In this document: positions 43,190 through 51,992 of the stretch, piece by piece
How the letters are laid out: the number at the start of each line of letters is the position of its first letter
Numbering within the stretch: position 1 is the first letter of the stretch
Assembly: GCA_947172645.1 (NCBI GenBank)
Contig: CAMWBY010000006.1
Span: 124,001 to 188,000 of the forward strand
Length of the DNA: 64,000 bases
Reading direction: 5' to 3'
Source: an uncultured Lachnospiraceae bacterium
Lineage (GTDB): Bacteria > Bacillota > Clostridia > Lachnospirales > Lachnospiraceae
The notes under the pieces: generated by a model
Told to the model about the DNA's origin: nothing
Database searches by the model: none
What the model saw: only the letters and a program-made list of their open reading frames with translations
Translations under genes and position numbers: made by a program

Positions 43190-43837
43190 TTACATAATAT
43201 TTACTTTTTCACCGGATTCCAGGAAATAACACCTCCCCTGATACTCTCCCGCCGCATAAAGCCTTGCCACAATCTCCCTCATACGCCCGTCAAGCACATG
43301 GTAACAAGTGCATGCCGCCCAGGGAATCCCTGTGATATATTCTCTCTGCCGCTCATTCAAAGCTTGCAGCGTCCGGGACATCTCTTGCGCCCGTCCTTCG
43401 CCATATAATCCGAAATCGCAGGAAGCATAAGCGCTTTTACTGCCACACGCGGCACATTTGCCGGCCAGATAGTTAGCCAGGCTTCCGTCCTTTGCTTCAC
43501 TGTAATACCTTTCTTTCCAACAAACTCCGGATATCCCCTTCTCTGCCGCAGGTATCAGCCTGAAACTGGCCCTGCCAAACTTATCATGTTCCACCGCATA
43601 TTCAGCCTTACCGCACTGCCGTCCGCTTCCCGGCTCCTGCGTCAATATCACCTGTGTCTGTGTCAAATGCTTCCACACCGCCATTCTGATTTTCTCATAT
43701 GGCGTCGGATACGTGAGTTGTCCACTAATCTGTTTTACCGTATAACCTAAATCTGCCAGATGCCGGATTGCTCCGCCACTGGCAGACTCGAATGTAAAAT
43801 CAGATAATGCATCCCTAAAAAAATCCCGTTCAGACAT
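43190..43837 (-). CDS. Conserved-looking Cys-rich protein of unknown function
   Basis: Not recognised. From ATG 43837 (GGAG at 6 bases) it has 215 residues. The N-terminal 70 look like a helical DNA- or protein-binding unit (SGGAIRHLADLGYTVKQISG, then PYEKIRMAVWKHL). The middle and C-terminal parts are Cys-rich (GVCWKERYY, GKCAACGSKSAYASC, AACTCYHV), with spacing that would suit a metal site. No membrane segment. It follows the large hybrid kinase gene by 41 bases and may be transcribed with it, so a role in the same signal pathway is possible. Confidence 0.65.
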   Translation of the reverse strand: MSERDFFRDALSDFTFESASGGAIRHLADLGYTVKQISGQLTYPTPYEKIRMAVWKHLTQTQVILTQEPGSGRQCGKAEYAVEHDKFGRASFRLIPAAEKGISGVCWKERYYSEAKDGSLANYLAGKCAACGSKSAYASCDFGLYGEGRAQEMSRTLQALNERQREYITGIPWAACTCYHVLDGRMREIVARLYAAGEYQGRCYFLESGEKVNIM

Positions 43838-43877
43838 AATCTGCTCCATCAATAAACCTACTATATTATCATGCGCC

Positions 43878-46505
43878 CTATATAATCTCCCTGTACCCTG
43901 ACAGCGCCCACATCAGTTTCTCCATATCAAGCGGTTTCGTCAGATGCCCGTTCATGCCTGCCGACTTTGTCTTCATAATATCTTCCTCGTAGACATCGGC
44001 AGTCATTGCCAGAATCGGTATGCTGCGGGCATCCTCCCTGTGCATCTGCCTAATCTTGCCCGTCGCAGTAAGCCCGTCCATCACAGGCATATGGACATCC
44101 ATCAGTATCACATCAAAAGCGCCCGCCGGACTGCCGGCAAATGCGTCCACTGCCTCCTGTCCGTTCTCCACCGCTGTCACGACCGCCCCTTCCTCTTCCA
44201 GAACCGTCTTTGCTATCTCCAGGTTCAAATCCACATCGTCCGCCAACAAGATTCTCATGCCACGAATGTGCGTAAGGCACGCTTCCTTCTGCATCACAGG
44301 GTAAAACCGGGACAACGTCTTAAACATCAAGTCCACATCAATCGGCTTAGACAGATGGGCGTTCATCCCTGCCGCCTGCGTATTGCGTATGTCTTCTTCG
44401 TAAGCGTTCGCGGTCATTGCCACAATCGGAATTGTCTTGGCGTCCGGCCTGTCCAGGGCGCGGATTGTCTTGGTGGCAGTGATGCCGTCCATCACAGGCA
44501 TCATAATATCCATAATAATAATGTCGAAAGTGCCCGCCGGATTGTTGGCGAATGCATCCACCGCTTCCTGTCCGTTCATCGCCGGCGTGACCACCGCCCC
44601 CTCTTCCTCCAGAATGCTCTGGGCAATCTCAAGATTCAGCTCAATATCCTCCACGAGAAGCGTTTTCATGCCTTTCAGGTTCGCATGCACCTCCGCTTTG
44701 TCATCATTCAGCTTCGCTTCCTTATCAATATCAATCCAAAATTCCAGAATAAAGGTGGTGCCCTCATTAAGCACGCTCTGCACCTCAATCGACCCACCCA
44801 TCATATCCACGAACTTTTTGGTAATCGCCATACCCAGTCCTGTTCCTTTGTAAGTCGTCCGCATACCGTCGTCTTCCTGGGCAAAAGCTTCAAACAAATG
44901 GGGGATAAATTCCTTCTTCATACCGATACCTGTATCCGCCAGTTCAAACTGAAACAGGGCACGGTCCTGCGTACTCTTAACTTCCTTGGCACGGAAATAA
45001 ATCTTTCCGCCATCCGGCGTAAATTTCACCGAATTACCAAGAATATTAATAAAAACCTGCCGCAGATGCAGCTCATCGCCGATTAGCAAAGGATGCTCAA
45101 ACTCCTCAATCTCCAGGACTAATTCTATATCTCTTGTGGAAAGCTGTCCTCCAATAATGGACGAACAGTTATCGATACATGTCCTGATATCAAAGCTCTC
45201 ATAGTTTACTTTCGTCTTGCCGGATTCAATCCTGCTCATATCAAGCACATCATTGACAAGCCCTAACAGATGTTGGGAAGAACCGCTTATTTTTTGCAGG
45301 CAGTCCAACACTTTCTCCTGATTGTCTATATGCTTTAAGGCGATGTCCGTCATACCCATAATCCCGTTAATCGGTGTACGGATATCATGGCTCATATGGG
45401 AAAGAAAATCACTCTTCGCCTGATTCGCGCTGTTCGCCTCCTCCGCCGCCGTCCTCAGAAGCTTATTGGCTTCGTCTTTCTGGCGCACCAGGCGTTTGTC
45501 GGACTTGGAAATCATCAGAATTACCACGATAACAGTCACCAACGCTATAAAGACAGCCGAACAGATAATGAAGAACCATACCGTCCTGTCAAGGAGCAGC
45601 GCGGAACTTGCGCCAAGCACCCTCGTCGGGACAAACAGGAGAATATCCCAATCCCCTGTGTTAACCGGAGCATTGGCGACGAACCAGTTTTCCTTGCTCC
45701 CATCATCGTATTCAAATTCAAATTCTAACGCGGTATTGTCACCCCGCGCCAAATTGCTCTTCAATTCATCAAACGTACCGCCATGAACAATCTTATACCC
45801 TCCAAACGCATCGAATAAATTCTGTCCCTCAATAAACTGCCCGCCATAGGTATACCTGTAAAGCATCTCTCCCTCTTCACTGACCAGATAAGTATAGCAC
45901 TGGTCGCCAAAACCCTTGACGGAAATTTTCTCCCGCATGGCGTCCATATCCACCGCCACCGCAACATGGGTAATCTCGTCGTCATCTCCAAGCCGAATCG
46001 GCGTCTTCATATGCTCAACAAACATAAAATAGAAATTGCCGTCTTTGTGGGGAAGCTCCGCCACAGCCTGCGTCCTGCCGTCCGCCCCTGCGTCCAAAAG
46101 CCTGGTCTGCGCAAACGGCCCGCCTTCACGGTCGGAAGAAAAATAATTACCTTTTGAATCGAAGACAACGACGAGAGAATTGTTTTCATCTATGAAATCC
46201 AGTTCAGCCGCAGACACGAGCATGTCAAAAAGCTCCTCCTCCGAGCCAATCTCTTCGTCCCGCAGAATATGCTCACACGTATAAACCTGCTGCCATGAGA
46301 ATCCCATCACATTATCTATAATCTCGGCAGCCTTCTCCGTAAATTCCACAATATGGCTCTGACGCTCCGCAAAAAGCTGCGTTTCCAGAAAATCAAAATA
46401 ATTTTTTGACACGATTGCCAAAACTACGACCGCAATAACAATAAGTATTAAGGGCGCCTCTCTCAGGCTCTTTCTTCTATCATGCATAACGTTTTTCTCT
46501 TTCAT
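43878..46505 (-). CDS. Hybrid sensor histidine kinase with two receiver domains
   Basis: An 875-residue membrane kinase. TM1 (LILIVIAVVVLAIV) and TM2 (FFIICSAVFIALVTVIVVILMI) enclose an outer sensor of about 270 residues of the double-Cache kind (SLVVVFDSKGNYFSSDREGG). HisKA has FLSHMSHDIRTPING, HATPase has NILGNSVKFT and GTGLGMAI. Two receivers follow, each with DIIIMDIMMPVMDG or DVILMDVHMPVMDG and conserved Lys; they are similar enough to suggest internal duplication. Neither has an output domain. ATG 46505 is chosen among three near starts, with modest support. Promoter at 46596-46624. Confidence 0.9.
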   Translation of the reverse strand: MKEKNVMHDRRKSLREAPLILIVIAVVVLAIVSKNYFDFLETQLFAERQSHIVEFTEKAAEIIDNVMGFSWQQVYTCEHILRDEEIGSEEELFDMLVSAAELDFIDENNSLVVVFDSKGNYFSSDREGGPFAQTRLLDAGADGRTQAVAELPHKDGNFYFMFVEHMKTPIRLGDDDEITHVAVAVDMDAMREKISVKGFGDQCYTYLVSEEGEMLYRYTYGGQFIEGQNLFDAFGGYKIVHGGTFDELKSNLARGDNTALEFEFEYDDGSKENWFVANAPVNTGDWDILLFVPTRVLGASSALLLDRTVWFFIICSAVFIALVTVIVVILMISKSDKRLVRQKDEANKLLRTAAEEANSANQAKSDFLSHMSHDIRTPINGIMGMTDIALKHIDNQEKVLDCLQKISGSSQHLLGLVNDVLDMSRIESGKTKVNYESFDIRTCIDNCSSIIGGQLSTRDIELVLEIEEFEHPLLIGDELHLRQVFINILGNSVKFTPDGGKIYFRAKEVKSTQDRALFQFELADTGIGMKKEFIPHLFEAFAQEDDGMRTTYKGTGLGMAITKKFVDMMGGSIEVQSVLNEGTTFILEFWIDIDKEAKLNDDKAEVHANLKGMKTLLVEDIELNLEIAQSILEEEGAVVTPAMNGQEAVDAFANNPAGTFDIIIMDIMMPVMDGITATKTIRALDRPDAKTIPIVAMTANAYEEDIRNTQAAGMNAHLSKPIDVDLMFKTLSRFYPVMQKEACLTHIRGMRILLADDVDLNLEIAKTVLEEEGAVVTAVENGQEAVDAFAGSPAGAFDVILMDVHMPVMDGLTATGKIRQMHREDARSIPILAMTADVYEEDIMKTKSAGMNGHLTKPLDMEKLMWALSGYREII

Positions 46506-46595
46506 ACATAATTCCCGCAAGAACAGGGATATTGACTTTAAAAAAGACAGGCGCCCGGATTGAACTTTGGAATGCCTATCTATGGTTCCGTCACT

Positions 46596-46624
46596 ATTTT
46601 AACATATGCATTTTCCGTTGACAA
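46596..46624 (-). promoter_or_regulatory. Promoter of the hybrid kinase gene
   Basis: TTGTCA (46624-46619), 17 bases, TAAAAT (46601-46596). It lies right behind the ptuB stop. Confidence 0.65.
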
Positions 46625-46639
46625 TGAATTTTGGTCGGC

Positions 46640-47278
46640 TCACTGCACTGTCTCCGTTCCGTCTTCAATGTCAAATTCCCCACGCTCATAAAAATACTGT
46701 ATCATATCAGCAAATGCCTCTAACTGCCCGTCTGCATCCGGCGTAAGAAAATATGTACGTACCATATCTCCATTGTGATAGCCTTCACATATCTTATACT
46801 GTGCTCTTCGTGCCATCTGGAGTTCATAGGCATTCAAATTCAAAAGCCCGCATGTATATTTTCCACGCTCCCCGATTCCCTCAATCTCTCCGTTAGGGTA
46901 AAATAAAAATTCCTTCTCGCAGTCTGCTTCCAGTGGAGATACAAATAGCGTTCCGTCATAATGTTTGTCTTTTGCGGCGCCGCACGTTGCATTCTTTCCC
47001 TCGGTCTTGCACGACGCCACTAAATTATCATACGCCATCGATTCCGCCAGATATGCATTCTGTGGTTTGATATGTTCATTTAAAGAATCATCCGGCCCTA
47101 TCTTACGGCAGCAATAAGCGCACAATCCACACTGCGACCGTATTAAATACATGCGCAGTCTTCTCCTCAGCTCATTTCCCTCCGCCGTCTTTTTCAAATC
47201 AGCATAGCATTCCGTCGGATGCCGCCGTTTGTACTCTGTCCAAAAGTCAGGCTCTGTCAGCCTGTCTATTTTTTTCAT
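46640..47278 (-). CDS. ptuB: PtuB-like HNH nuclease of a Septu-type defence system
   Basis: The 212-residue protein has a Cys-framed HNH fold: CGLCAYC (Cys53, Cys56), EHI with His69, then MAYDNLVASC (Asn85, Cys90) and TCGAAK. This is the pattern of the PtuB/TIGR02646 group, the nuclease partner of PtuA in Septu anti-phage systems and of the Ec78-type retron. The gene overlaps the PtuA-like gene by 32 bases, so the two are translated as a pair. AAGGAG stands 10 bases before ATG 47278. No reverse transcriptase or retron RNA is visible nearby, so this is a stand-alone Septu pair. Confidence 0.87.
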   Translation of the reverse strand: MKKIDRLTEPDFWTEYKRRHPTECYADLKKTAEGNELRRRLRMYLIRSQCGLCAYCCRKIGPDDSLNEHIKPQNAYLAESMAYDNLVASCKTEGKNATCGAAKDKHYDGTLFVSPLEADCEKEFLFYPNGEIEGIGERGKYTCGLLNLNAYELQMARRAQYKICEGYHNGDMVRTYFLTPDADGQLEAFADMIQYFYERGEFDIEDGTETVQ

Positions 47279-48548
47279 CCAGTAATTTGCTCCTTTTCAA
47301 AAATCCGCGGGCCATGATGTATTCCTCATCCATCGTCCCTGAAATATCTTCCAATTTTTCCAATAAAGCTTCCGCATCTTCATATTGTTTTGAAGTAATG
47401 GCATGATTAATATTATGAATCAAATCCTTTATTTTCTCATTTTTGGAAGTCGTATTCATATACTTCTCCAAAATCAAATTGCTGTCATAACCATCCATCC
47501 GCTTGATTGACCGGACCTCGCACGTCCCGCCGTCTGCCTCTGATAAGACAAAAATATTATACCTGTCATCTGCTTCCCCTAAAATTTGTGGAGAATGTGT
47601 CGTGACGATAAACTGTATGTTAGGGAATACATCCCGCAGTACCCCTAACACCTTTCTCTGCCATGAAGGATGCATATGGAGTTCCAGTTCGTCAATCAGC
47701 ACAATGCCCTCACCTTCCAGAGGATTCTCCATGCCCGGATTCGCAAGCGCCAGTCTTCTCGCCAAATCCCCGAACATGGCGAGCGTGCACTTTTCTCCAT
47801 CGGACAGTAAATCAACCCTTATCTCCCTGCCCGACTTGTCGACCACCATCCTGACAGGATTTCGCTTAACCCTTAGGTTCCTGACATTTCCAATCATCGC
47901 CTCTATCGCATGGCGGACACAGTTCAACAGAGGGTCGCTGTAAGACACATCCGATAATTCCCTCGCCTCGATTACTTCATTTGCTTCCTGGTCGCGGTAC
48001 CATTCAAAAAATGTCCTGAAATCCAACTCATTCTCAATTGCCCTATCCAAGGCAGACAGTTTATCAAAATCATGCTTCTTCCGAATCCGGTCCGGAATGT
48101 CAAGCACCGAGCGGTTCGTGCCATAGTGTACAAAGACCGGCATGCCCGTCTTCTCATCCTGCAAAAAAAGGCTCTCAAACTTCTCCATAAATTCCGCATA
48201 GCTGCTGCTATCGTAGGACGGTATACTTTTTCTCTGATTCTTCTCGGCTTTTTGATGACTTCTACGTAATGGTAATGAATAAGCTATTCCGCTTAAATCA
48301 AACATTCCTTGGATAAATAACTTTTTCCGCCCGACCGTAACCATCTCATCCGAAAATGACATAAAAGCCTTCCCCTGGGCCGGATTCAGCCGGTTAATCC
48401 ACACCCGGCTCAAGAAATTAACTGCCTCCAACACAGTCGACTTGCCTGTCCCGTTTACGCCAAAAATCACCGTGCTTTTGCCGTCTAATATAAATGTAAA
48501 GTCTTTGAAAATTTTAAAATTAATTAATGCCAACTCCTGTAACCGCAT
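47247..48548 (-). CDS. ptuA: PtuA-like ABC/OLD-type ATPase of a Septu-type defence system
   Basis: A 433-residue SMC/RecF-like ATPase. Walker A is FGVNGTGKSTVLEA (30-38 core), the signature is LLSDGEKCTLAMFGDLA, Walker B is GIVLIDELELHMHPSWQ, and the His switch is TTHSPQIL. Helical arms between the motifs and a helical C-terminus complete the PtuA layout. In Septu, the ATPase senses infection and controls the HNH nuclease; nucleotide depletion is thought to release activity. The mechanism here is by family analogy. GGAGG precedes the ATG. Flanking genes are metabolic and I see no phage or transposon genes. Confidence 0.88.
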   Translation of the reverse strand: MRLQELALINFKIFKDFTFILDGKSTVIFGVNGTGKSTVLEAVNFLSRVWINRLNPAQGKAFMSFSDEMVTVGRKKLFIQGMFDLSGIAYSLPLRRSHQKAEKNQRKSIPSYDSSSYAEFMEKFESLFLQDEKTGMPVFVHYGTNRSVLDIPDRIRKKHDFDKLSALDRAIENELDFRTFFEWYRDQEANEVIEARELSDVSYSDPLLNCVRHAIEAMIGNVRNLRVKRNPVRMVVDKSGREIRVDLLSDGEKCTLAMFGDLARRLALANPGMENPLEGEGIVLIDELELHMHPSWQRKVLGVLRDVFPNIQFIVTTHSPQILGEADDRYNIFVLSEADGGTCEVRSIKRMDGYDSNLILEKYMNTTSKNEKIKDLIHNINHAITSKQYEDAEALLEKLEDISGTMDEEYIMARGFLKRSKLLDEKNRQADRA

Positions 48549-48723
48549 TGTCCGGCTGCCTCCATCATATATTGTGCCAAGATAACCTTTTTGTTTTGCA
48601 TCACAGTGTCCTTATGTACCAAACCTCATTAAGAAACAACTTCCGTCAACCCATAAATCCGATAGAGCGAAAGCATATTCTGTGATGATAGGATGTTTTA
48701 AACAGTATGCCCGGCCATCCGCC

Positions 48724-49422
48724 TCAAAAGTCCAACGCATCCACAAATGCCCTGGTAATCAGCTGGGGCCTCGTGATAACCGAACCCACCACCACACTAA
48801 ATGCCCCCAGCTCAATCACCCGCCTTGCCTTCTGCGGCGTATTGATATTGCCCTCCGCAATGACTCTGTGCTTTGCCTTGGCGATAATCTCCCTGATAAT
48901 CCTGAAATCATCCTCTTCAATCCTGTCACCTTTGCTCTGCGGCGTATAGCCAACCATTGTCGTCCCAATAAAGTCAAACCCTAATTCGTCCGCATGGAGC
49001 GCTTCCTGTACCGTGGAACAGTCCGCCATCCATAGCTGCCCGGGATATTTTTCTTTTATCTGGCGGAAAAAGTCATCAAGCGTCACGCCGCCTGGCCGTA
49101 CAGCCCCTGTCGCATCCAACGCAATCATTTCCGGCTGTACCTCCATCAGTTCATCAATCTCTTGCATTGTTGGAGTTATGTAAACTGTACTGTCCGCATA
49201 ATCCCTCTTCACAATGCCAATCACCGGCAAATCCACCTGGGAGTGTATTTCTTGGATGTCTTCCTTCGTATTGGCCCGGATGCCTGCCGCGCCTCCCTCC
49301 TTCGCCGCCAGAGCCATTCTTCCCATAATAAAAGAAGAATGCAGCGGTTCATGAGGAAGCGCCTGGCAAGATACCACCAATTTCCCTCTTATATTTTCTA
49401 TCTTATCCTGTGCCAATTTCAT
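48724..49422 (-). CDS. nanE: N-acetylmannosamine-6-phosphate 2-epimerase
   Basis: Converts ManNAc-6-P to GlcNAc-6-P in sialic acid and amino-sugar use. The 232-residue TIM barrel has LVVSCQALPHEPLHSS, GAAGIRAN, PVIGIVKRDY, MIALDAT, MADCSTVQEAL, DFIGTTMVGYT and AEGNINTPQKA, all family segments with the catalytic Lys in KRDY. It is complete in length. It lies 47 bases downstream of a ROK kinase in the same unit, so the pair covers ManNAc phosphorylation and epimerisation. No sialate lyase (nanA) gene is in the window. Confidence 0.95.
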   Translation of the reverse strand: MKLAQDKIENIRGKLVVSCQALPHEPLHSSFIMGRMALAAKEGGAAGIRANTKEDIQEIHSQVDLPVIGIVKRDYADSTVYITPTMQEIDELMEVQPEMIALDATGAVRPGGVTLDDFFRQIKEKYPGQLWMADCSTVQEALHADELGFDFIGTTMVGYTPQSKGDRIEEDDFRIIREIIAKAKHRVIAEGNINTPQKARRVIELGAFSVVVGSVITRPQLITRAFVDALDF

Positions 49423-49469
49423 CTATGCCCTTCCCTATTATTTTTTATAGTCCTTTATGTGTAGTCATC

Positions 49470-50354
49470 TTATGTGCCCACCAATTTTAGCGCCTCTTTT
49501 GCCGCGCCAAACAATCCCGCCATATTGCCGAGCTTAGCCCGGGCAATTTCCACATTCCTGAAAGAAGGCATAATCTGTTCTTCCAACCCGGCCCGCACTT
49601 TTCCCACCACATATTTCTGCTCCATGACGCCGCCACCAAGCACAATCAAGGACGGGTTAAAAATATGGGTCAAAGTAACCAGCCCATACACGATTTCCAT
49701 AATCCACCGGTCAACCAGTCCCTTCACCTCCGGGACATCCAGGCTGGCAAAGATATCCCTCCCGTTTCTAAGCTCCGGGAAACGTCTTCCCACAAGCCGC
49801 ACAAGGGCCGTGGCGGAAGCATACTTTTCATAACACCCGCTGAACATGTCCGTCTCCGGCTCCCTGTCTTCCGGATGGGTTATTATCCCTCCGAACTCTC
49901 CCGCGGAGTATTGCGCGCCATGATAGATTTCCCCATCCATAATCACCGCGCCGCCGACGCCTGTTCCATAAGTCAGGCACAGGAAATCTTTCCGGCCTTT
50001 CCCTGCGCCGTAAAATGCTTCCCCCAATGCCGCACTGTTTACATCGTTCAGCACTGCCGCCGGGATATGGAACGCCTTCTCGACGCTTTCTTTTATTTTC
50101 GTCCCGGTATAGCCCGGCATATTGTTATTGGCATACAGAATCTTCCCTTGTTCTGTATCCACCTGTCCCGTGGTGCTGATGCCTGCTGCCTGGAAGCCCT
50201 GGTATCCTTCCAAAATCCCCAGAACCGTCTGCATCACATGCGCGCCGCCCTGTTCCGCCCTGGTATCTGTCTCCCGGATTTCCCCCAGGCTTCCATCTTC
50301 CCATATTCCTGACTTGATGCAGGTTCCGCCGATATCAACTACCGCTATACGCAT
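49470..50354 (-). CDS. ROK-family sugar kinase, probably N-acetylmannosamine kinase
   Basis: A 294-residue ROK kinase. ATP loop DIGGTCIKSGIWEDG, sugar site NNMPGYTGTKI, catalytic base in LNDVNSAALGE, and TYGTGVGGAVIMDGEIYHG. The usual ROK zinc motif CxCGxxGC is not present; GCYEKYASATAL stands in its place, as in many NanK-type and Firmicute ROK kinases. Substrate is inferred from the following nanE gene; glucokinase remains possible. AAGGAG precedes ATG 50354. The promoter at 50452-50480 drives both genes. Confidence 0.87.
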   Translation of the reverse strand: MRIAVVDIGGTCIKSGIWEDGSLGEIRETDTRAEQGGAHVMQTVLGILEGYQGFQAAGISTTGQVDTEQGKILYANNNMPGYTGTKIKESVEKAFHIPAAVLNDVNSAALGEAFYGAGKGRKDFLCLTYGTGVGGAVIMDGEIYHGAQYSAGEFGGIITHPEDREPETDMFSGCYEKYASATALVRLVGRRFPELRNGRDIFASLDVPEVKGLVDRWIMEIVYGLVTLTHIFNPSLIVLGGGVMEQKYVVGKVRAGLEEQIMPSFRNVEIARAKLGNMAGLFGAAKEALKLVGT

Positions 50355-50451
50355 ATCCGTCTCCTTATGTCTGCGCCACGCCCTGCGTATCCCAAAGTGC
50401 GGTTATAATGGGATATGCCTGCTGTTTTCGCCGCTCATTGCCAATGCATAC

Positions 50452-50480
50452 ATTATATCATCCGTGTATTTCCCAGACAA
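50452..50480 (-). promoter_or_regulatory. Promoter of the ROK kinase-nanE unit
   Basis: TTGTCT (50480-50475), 17 bases, TATAAT (50457-50452). Two tandem two-hairpin repeats lie directly upstream. Confidence 0.75.
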
Positions 50481-50485
50481 GCACA

Positions 50486-50549
50486 AAACGAGCACAAAAC
50501 GAGCTACGCTCGTTTTATGCTCGTTTACGAGATTTGCTACGCAAACTCG
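50486..50549 (+). repeat. Two-hairpin dispersed repeat, copy 3
   Basis: Hairpin 1 is doubled: AAACGAGC-ac-AAAACGAGC, loop TAC, then GCTCGTTTT-at-GCTCGTTT (50486-50526). A50527 and hairpin 2 CGAGATTTGC-TAC-GCAAACTCG (50528-50549) follow. Confidence 0.75.
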
Positions 50550-50565
50550 GCATTGACAATGAAGA

Positions 50566-50607
50566 AAACTGGCGTAGCTTGTTTACGAGATTTGCTGCGC
50601 AAACTCG
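50566..50607 (+). repeat. Two-hairpin dispersed repeat, copy 4
   Basis: Hairpin 1 is partly decayed (AAAC-tg-GC, loop GTA, GC-tt-GTTT; 50566-50584). A50585 and hairpin 2 CGAGATTTGC-TGC-GCAAACTCG (50586-50607) are intact. It sits in tandem with copy 3 behind panD. Confidence 0.7.
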
Positions 50608-50632
50608 GAACCTACGGTGAATGAGAAAGCAA

Positions 50633-51016
50633 CTATGTCAGTTCACCATGCCTCTCATACCGGGAAACCCGCACAATCTTGTTTCTCTCATCGGTAAACA
50701 CCACCCTGGGGGTATGCTCTTTTGCTTCTTCCGGCGTCATGTCCGCATATGCCATAATAATCACATGGTCCCCCACCTGCACCTGCCTGGCCGCCGCCCC
50801 GTTCAGGCATATCACACCGCTGCCCGCCTCTCCTGCAATGGTATAAGTCTCGAACCGGTTTCCGTTCTCCACATCCACAATCTGTACCATTTCGTATTCT
50901 AATATGCCTGCCGTTTTCAACAGCTCTGCATCTACCGTGATGCTCCCAACATAATTCAGTTCCGCCTGGGTTACTACAGCGCGGTGGATTTTGCCTTTTA
51001 ACATTCTGATATTCAT
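50633..51016 (-). CDS. panD: Aspartate 1-decarboxylase proenzyme
   Basis: Makes beta-alanine from aspartate for pantothenate. The 127-residue proenzyme cleaves itself between Gly24 and Ser25 in NYVGSITVD, leaving the pyruvoyl cofactor on Ser25. [20 protein letters not shown] is the other conserved block. GGGGA precedes ATG 51016. It is the last gene of the panG-panB-panC-panD operon, 38 bases after panC. Confidence 0.96.
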   Translation of the reverse strand: MNIRMLKGKIHRAVVTQAELNYVGSITVDAELLKTAGILEYEMVQIVDVENGNRFETYTIAGEAGSGVICLNGAAARQVQVGDHVIIMAYADMTPEEAKEHTPRVVFTDERNKIVRVSRYERHGELT

Positions 51017-51054
51017 AGAAGTCCCCTTTCTTGCACTAATACGGCGAATATTGA

Positions 51055-51927
51055 TTAACTGACATGAAAAATAAAATTATCAATCAGCCTCGTCTTGCCG
51101 ATATAGACGGCAATTGCGCACAGCGCTTCTCCCTCCTTCGCATCCTGTAGACTGTCAATGGGCGTAATATCCGAAAAATCCACAATTTCCACGTAATCTA
51201 TTCTTGCAAGTTTCTCCTGCCCGATGACCTCTGCAATGCATTTCTTTATTGCGGCGGTATCCCGCTCCCCTGCTTCCACAAGCTTCCTTCCTTCTGCCAG
51301 GCTCCGGCTAAGGACTAATGCCGCCTGCCGCTCCTCATCATTCAAATAGGTATTTCTGGAACTTTTCGCCAGGCCATCCTGTTCACGGATAATTGGGCAG
51401 CCCACAATTTCGATATCCATGCTCATATCCCGCACCATCCGCCTGACGACGGCAAGCTGCTGGGCATCTTTCTGACCAAAATAAGCCCTGTCCGCGGGAA
51501 TAATATGGAACAGCTTGCTTACCACCGTCTGCACCCCACGGAAATGGGTAGGACGGCTCCTGCCGCAAAGCTCCTTCGTCAGCCCGTCCATATCCACATA
51601 GGTGCAAAAACCCTCGTCATACATCTCCGAAGCCTCCGGATGGAAGACCAAATCCACCCCAATGCTCTCGCACAGCGCCGCGTCTTTGTCCAAATCCCTG
51701 GGATAGCTTGCAAAATCTTCCCCTGGCCCGAACTGAATCGGATTCACGAAAATACTGACCGCAACCTTATCGTTTTCTCTCCTTGCCGCTTCCATAAGGC
51801 TCCGGTGGCCTTCGTGCAGATAGCCCATGGTAGGTACAAGCCCTACGCTAAGGCCCTGTCTCTTCCATTCTTTGATTTGGTTTCTTGTCTCTTCTATCTT
51901 TCCTGATATTATCATTTTCTTTTCCAT
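51055..51927 (-). CDS. panC: Pantothenate synthetase
   Basis: Joins pantoate and beta-alanine with ATP. From ATG 51927 (GAGGAAAGG just before it) the protein has 290 residues. [13 protein letters not shown] is the ATP-binding HIGH-type motif, [15 protein letters not shown] and [10 protein letters not shown] the substrate loops, and [11 protein letters not shown] the KMSKS-like motif. The frame extends to 51981 without a ribosome site. It lies 65 bases behind panB. Confidence 0.96.
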   Translation of the reverse strand: MEKKMIISGKIEETRNQIKEWKRQGLSVGLVPTMGYLHEGHRSLMEAARRENDKVAVSIFVNPIQFGPGEDFASYPRDLDKDAALCESIGVDLVFHPEASEMYDEGFCTYVDMDGLTKELCGRSRPTHFRGVQTVVSKLFHIIPADRAYFGQKDAQQLAVVRRMVRDMSMDIEIVGCPIIREQDGLAKSSRNTYLNDEERQAALVLSRSLAEGRKLVEAGERDTAAIKKCIAEVIGQEKLARIDYVEIVDFSDITPIDSLQDAKEGEALCAIAVYIGKTRLIDNFIFHVS

Positions 51928-51992
51928 CCTTTCCTCACGCATTCCATCATCCCAAATATACAAAGCAGCTCTCGCAGCCAAACTTGTATAAC

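Noticed and set aside
43944..45086. Long plus-strand open frame (380 codons) opposite the hybrid kinase
   Set aside because: Antisense shadow of the receiver and ATPase domains; its repeated His/Arg-rich blocks simply mirror the duplicated receivers.
46640..48548. Retron of the Ec78 type
   Set aside because: The ATPase and HNH pair is present, but no reverse transcriptase gene or msr/msd-like RNA can be seen within several kilobases.
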